From NCBI GenBank assembly GCA_020848855.1, contig JADLHH010000040.1, positions 1-14,765 of the forward strand: a stretch of 14,765 bases of DNA. Reading direction: 5' to 3'. The translations under genes were made by a program, and so were the position numbers. This DNA comes from Anaerolineae bacterium (GTDB lineage: Bacteria; Chloroflexota; Anaerolineae; Aggregatilineales; Phototrophicaceae). The notes beneath the pieces were generated by a model, which searched no databases, was not told the DNA's origin, and saw only the letters and a list, made by a program, of their open reading frames with translations. Shown here one piece after another: positions 12,432-14,765 of this stretch (its first letter is position 1; each line of letters begins with the position of its first letter).

Positions 12432-13472
12432 ATGGATGCCTTACAGTTCGTGCCTATTCTGGTGGTCGGCTTCGCCACCTCGCTTGGACTGACGCCGCTT
12501 TCGCGGGCGATTGCCCTGCGCCTCGGCGTGGTCGATAAGCCCAACCAGCGCAAAATCCACCTCGACAACAAGCCGATGATGGGCGGCTTGGCGATCTACG
12601 TCGGCTTCGCGCTGGCGCTCATCCTGCTCAGCCCGCCGCAGTATCTGGTCGAATTCGGCGCGCTGGTCGGCGGGGCGACCTTTCTGGCGCTGGTCGGTCT
12701 GGTCGACGACCGCTACACGCTCGGCATCAAGACCAAGATGCTGGCGGAGATCATCGCTACACTGGCGCTGATCGCGTCCGGCATTCACGTGCAGTTGTTC
12801 AACGTGCCGGTCATCGACTACCTGATCACCATCGTCTGGGTGGTCGCGCTGACCAACGCCGTCAACTTCCTCGACAACATGGACGGTCTCGCCGCCGGGC
12901 TGAGCGCCATCGCCGGCGCGTTCTTTACGTTGATCGCCTACACGCAGGGGCTGACGCTGGTCAGCGCGCTGGCGGCAGCGCTGACCGGCAGCGCGGTTGG
13001 CTTCCTGATCTACAACTTCAACCCCGCCAGCAGCTTCATGGGCGATATGGGTGCGCTCGTGCTCGGCTTCATCCTCGCCACGCTGGGCATCAAGCTGGAG
13101 TTCGGCGCGCAGCCGTTGAGCGTGACGTGGATGGTTCCGCTGCTGGTGCTGGCGCTGCCGATCTTCGACATCTGTCTGGTGGTGTTCACGCGCATCATGG
13201 AAGGGCGCTCGCCCGGCGAAGCGGGCAAGGATCACACGTCCCACCGCCTGCTCAGCCTCGGCTTGAGCCAGCGCTGGACGCTGTTCGCGCTCTACGGCGG
13301 CTGTCTGTTTTTCGGGACGCTCGGCTTTCTGGTCGGCAGCGAGCCGCCCGACCGTGCCCTGCTGATCGGTCTCGGCGGGCTGGTGATTCTGGGCGTGCTG
13401 TTCGTCTTCATGATGGTTGTGCGCCGGAAGTATCAGCTAGCGGTCAGCGGTCAGCGGTCAGCAATTGGCTAA
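12432..13472 (+). CDS. WecA/MraY-type polyprenyl-phosphate sugar-1-phosphate transferase
   Basis: 346 residues, a normal length, from ATG 12432 (MDALQFVPI); the longer reading from 12366 would start upstream of the promoter. An integral membrane enzyme with about ten hydrophobic segments. Family motifs in order: VDKPNQRKIHLDNKPMMGG; LVDDR with the Mg-related D92-D93; NFLDNMDGLAAG (145-155); FMGDMGALVLG (D205); and DHTSHRLL (267-274), whose histidines lie at the substrate site. It transfers a sugar-1-phosphate (often GlcNAc-1-P) from a UDP-sugar to undecaprenyl phosphate, the first step of a surface glycan. The KIHLDNKPMMGG and DHTSHR patterns resemble WecA/TagO more than MraY. The last codons (from about QLAVSGQRSAIG) are made of heptad-repeat DNA. 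An epimerase and a glycosyltransferase follow. Confidence 0.95.
   Translation: MDALQFVPILVVGFATSLGLTPLSRAIALRLGVVDKPNQRKIHLDNKPMMGGLAIYVGFALALILLSPPQYLVEFGALVGGATFLALVGLVDDRYTLGIKTKMLAEIIATLALIASGIHVQLFNVPVIDYLITIVWVVALTNAVNFLDNMDGLAAGLSAIAGAFFTLIAYTQGLTLVSALAAALTGSAVGFLIYNFNPASSFMGDMGALVLGFILATLGIKLEFGAQPLSVTWMVPLLVLALPIFDICLVVFTRIMEGRSPGEAGKDHTSHRLLSLGLSQRWTLFALYGGCLFFGTLGFLVGSEPPDRALLIGLGGLVILGVLFVFMMVVRRKYQLAVSGQRSAIG
13438..13472. repeat. Heptanucleotide tandem repeat inside the 3' end of the transferase gene
   Basis: TAGCGGT, CAGCGGT, CAGCGGT, CAGCAAT, TGGCTAA are consecutive 7-base units. They encode the C-terminal tail and supply the TAA stop codon. Confidence 0.75.
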
Positions 13473-13510
13473 TGCGAAAGATGAGCCACGCATCCAGGAA
13501 AGGAGTTTTT

Positions 13511-13545
13511 GGCTGAAGGCTGAAAGCTGACAGCTAATCGCTTGC
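13511..13545. repeat. Heptanucleotide tandem repeat directly upstream of the epimerase start
   Basis: GGCTGAA, GGCTGAA, AGCTGAC, AGCTAAT, CGCTTGC run up to one base before ATG 13547, leaving no recognisable ribosome binding site there. AGGAAAGGAGT just to the left (13497-13507) is too far away for this start. Confidence 0.65.
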
Positions 13546-13546
13546 T

Positions 13547-14506
13547 ATGACTGAAACCTACATCCTCACCGGCGGCGCCGGGTTCATCGGCTCGCACATC
13601 GCAGCCCGGCTGCTCGCCGACGGGCATCGCGTTCGCATCATCGACAACTTCGCCACCGGCAAGCGCGCCAACATCGCCCCGCTGATCGCCGCCCATCCCG
13701 GCGATCTGGAAGTGTACGAGGTCAGCATCACCGACCGCGCCGCGCTCCCGGCGATCTTCAGGGGCGCGGATTACGTCTTTCATCAGGCGGCGCTGGCGTC
13801 CGTGCCGCGCAGCGTTGCCGACCCGCTGGCAACCCACGAAGCCAACGTCACCGGCACGCTGAACGTGCTGCTCGCCGCCCGCGACGCCGGGGTGAAGCGC
13901 GTGGCGTATGCCGCCTCGTCGTCGGCGTATGGCGACGTGGAAGTCGAGGCGCAGGACGAAACGCTGTCGCCGCACCCGCTTTCGCCGTATGGCGTCTCCA
14001 AGCTGGCGGGTGAGTACTACTGTCAGGCGTTTACGCAGGTCTACGGGCTGGAGACGGTCGCGCTGCGCTACTTCAACGTGTTCGGTCCCCGGCAGGATGA
14101 AACCTCGCAGTACGCGGCGGTGATCCCGAAATTTATCGCGGCGATGCTCGCCGGCAAGCCGCCGACGATCTACGGCGATGGCTTGCAGTCGCGCGACTTC
14201 ACCTACGTCGATAACGTCGTTCACGGCAACCTGCTGGCGATCAAAGCCCCTGCCGTGACGGGCGAGGTGATGAACATGGCGACCGGCGGCAACGTCACGC
14301 TGCTCCAATTGGTCGACAAGCTCAACGCCCTGCTCGGCACATCGATTGAGCCTGTCCACACCGCCCCGCGCCCCGGCGACATCAAATTCTCGCGCGCCGA
14401 TATTAATAAGGCAATTGAGCTGCTGGACTTCGCCCCGGTCGCCGATTTCGACACCGGGCTGGCGCGCACCATCGACTGGTTCAAGGCGCGGGGCAATAGC
14501 TTTTAG
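13547..14506 (+). CDS. NAD-dependent UDP-sugar 4-epimerase (extended SDR)
   Basis: 319 residues. NAD-binding TGGAGFIGSH (GxxGxxG) lies at the N-terminus, followed by IIDNFATGKRAN, HQAALASVPRSV, the serine cluster AASSSAYG (S124-S126), and the catalytic pair Y148/K152 in SPYGVSK. RYFNVFGPRQ and DGLQSRDFTYVDNVV are substrate-binding segments typical of the WbpP/Gne-type UDP-N-acetylglucosamine 4-epimerases and of UDP-glucuronate/glucose epimerases. The ASVPRS and NVFGPRQ context favours the UDP-GlcNAc(A) 4-epimerase group, but exact sugar use is inference. It supplies an epimerised nucleotide sugar to the glycan begun by the preceding transferase. The start has no clear ribosome binding site because heptad repeats abut it, so translation may depend on coupling or be weak. 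The TAG stop is the first base triplet of the next heptad array. Confidence 0.93.
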   Translation: MTETYILTGGAGFIGSHIAARLLADGHRVRIIDNFATGKRANIAPLIAAHPGDLEVYEVSITDRAALPAIFRGADYVFHQAALASVPRSVADPLATHEANVTGTLNVLLAARDAGVKRVAYAASSSAYGDVEVEAQDETLSPHPLSPYGVSKLAGEYYCQAFTQVYGLETVALRYFNVFGPRQDETSQYAAVIPKFIAAMLAGKPPTIYGDGLQSRDFTYVDNVVHGNLLAIKAPAVTGEVMNMATGGNVTLLQLVDKLNALLGTSIEPVHTAPRPGDIKFSRADINKAIELLDFAPVADFDTGLARTIDWFKARGNSF

Positions 14507-14531
14507 CGATTAGCGGTTAGCTCCTAGCTAG
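14504..14531. repeat. Heptanucleotide tandem repeat at the epimerase stop
   Basis: TAGCGAT, TAGCGGT, TAGCTCC, TAGCTAG are consecutive; the first includes the epimerase stop codon. Confidence 0.7.
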
Positions 14532-14554
14532 AACTGCAACAGCGAGCCGTTCCC

Positions 14555-14765
14555 ATGTCTTTACTCAGCAAGCAACCAAAGGTTGCCCAGCACGCAGCAC
14601 TCGGCACTGTCGTCCACGTCATTAAGGCGACGCGCATCTCCGGCGCGGAACGCCACTTGCTGATCCTGCTGCCCGCGCTCAGGGCGCGCGGCGTCGACGT
14701 GTCGCTGCTGCTGCTCGAAGACCCGGCGCACCCGGTCGCCGACATGGCGGCTGAACTGGAAGCAG
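14555..14765 (+). CDS. Partial GT4-family glycosyltransferase (C-terminus beyond window)
   Basis: An open frame of 70 codons from ATG 14555 to the right edge: a 19-residue leader, then VHVIKATRISGAERHLLILLPALRARGVDVSLLLLEDP. The SGAExHLLxLLPxLRxRG pattern is the acceptor-side N-terminal Rossmann domain of GT-B glycosyltransferases of family 4. It would add a sugar to the lipid-linked glycan made by the two upstream genes. Family members usually begin directly at the first beta strand (xVxHVI), so the leader MSLLSKQPKVAQHAALGT is unusual; residues 12-18 are encoded by heptad-repeat DNA. A perfect GCAACC-AAA-GGTTGC hairpin (14572-14586) lies in the leader. No strong ribosome binding site is seen. 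Confidence 0.85.
   Translation, partial: MSLLSKQPKVAQHAALGTVVHVIKATRISGAERHLLILLPALRARGVDVSLLLLEDPAHPVADMAAELEA
14588..14608. repeat. Heptanucleotide repeat within the glycosyltransferase coding start
   Basis: CAGCACG, CAGCACT, CGGCACT are three 7-base units, the same unit as at 9058-9085. They are read as Q-H-A-A-L-G-T. Confidence 0.65.

Noticed and set aside
1..14765. tRNA or rRNA genes
   Set aside because: No cloverleaf with a TTCGA-type T-loop and a matching acceptor stem, and no rRNA-like conserved stretch, was noticed on reading. A tRNAscan/Infernal run would settle this.

Overview
The window is high-GC bacterial DNA with ordinary Shine-Dalgarno sites and sigma70-like promoter boxes. 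The mix of proteins (a clan GH-A-like hydrolase without a signal peptide, a CHASE4 histidine kinase, a Pro/Thr-linker LysM lipoprotein, a cysteine-free CMD protein, and WecA/MraY-type plus SDR plus GT4 polysaccharide genes) together with heptanucleotide intergenic repeats fits an environmental Chloroflexota (Anaerolineae-like) genome. That placement is inference, not something the sequence proves. No rRNA, tRNA, CRISPR array, transposase or origin was recognised.

Left end (1-2178): a minus-strand protein with a PD-(D/E)XK-like signature runs off the left edge. It is visibly less GC-rich than the rest. Next comes a minus-strand endonuclease/exonuclease/phosphatase (EEP) gene. The EEP gene is bracketed by two degenerate direct copies of a ~71-base segment. 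The right copy is the live promoter, ribosome binding site and first codons of the next gene. The left copy has lost all of these, so it looks like the scar of an insertion or duplication. This is the most accessory-looking part of the window.

Middle (2179-8555, plus strand): a TIM-barrel glycoside-hydrolase-like gene, a SanA/YdcF (DUF218) membrane protein and an M3B oligoendopeptidase form a probable operon closed by a strong hairpin terminator. They are followed by a CHASE4-HAMP-PAS histidine kinase whose promoter region carries a palindrome. The kinase overlaps tail-to-tail with a minus-strand LysM lipoprotein gene.

Right-middle (8509-12297): LysM lipoprotein (-), an enlarged CDF metal transporter with three tandem C-terminal domains (-), an APH-like kinase with an altered Mg-binding position (+), a bidirectional terminator, then a CMD-family protein (-) and a VOC/glyoxalase-like protein (-), each with its own promoter.

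Right end (12432-14765, plus strand): a WecA/MraY-type sugar-phosphate transferase with a near-leaderless promoter, a UDP-sugar 4-epimerase and the start of a GT4 glycosyltransferase. These open a cell-surface polysaccharide cluster that continues past the window. Degenerate 7-base tandem repeats fill the gaps between these genes and in two places have become coding sequence.

No single convincing new multigene system is visible. The strongest leads are the repeat-flanked nuclease region at the left, the triple-CTD transporter with an altered metal site, and the heptad repeats invading gene ends.
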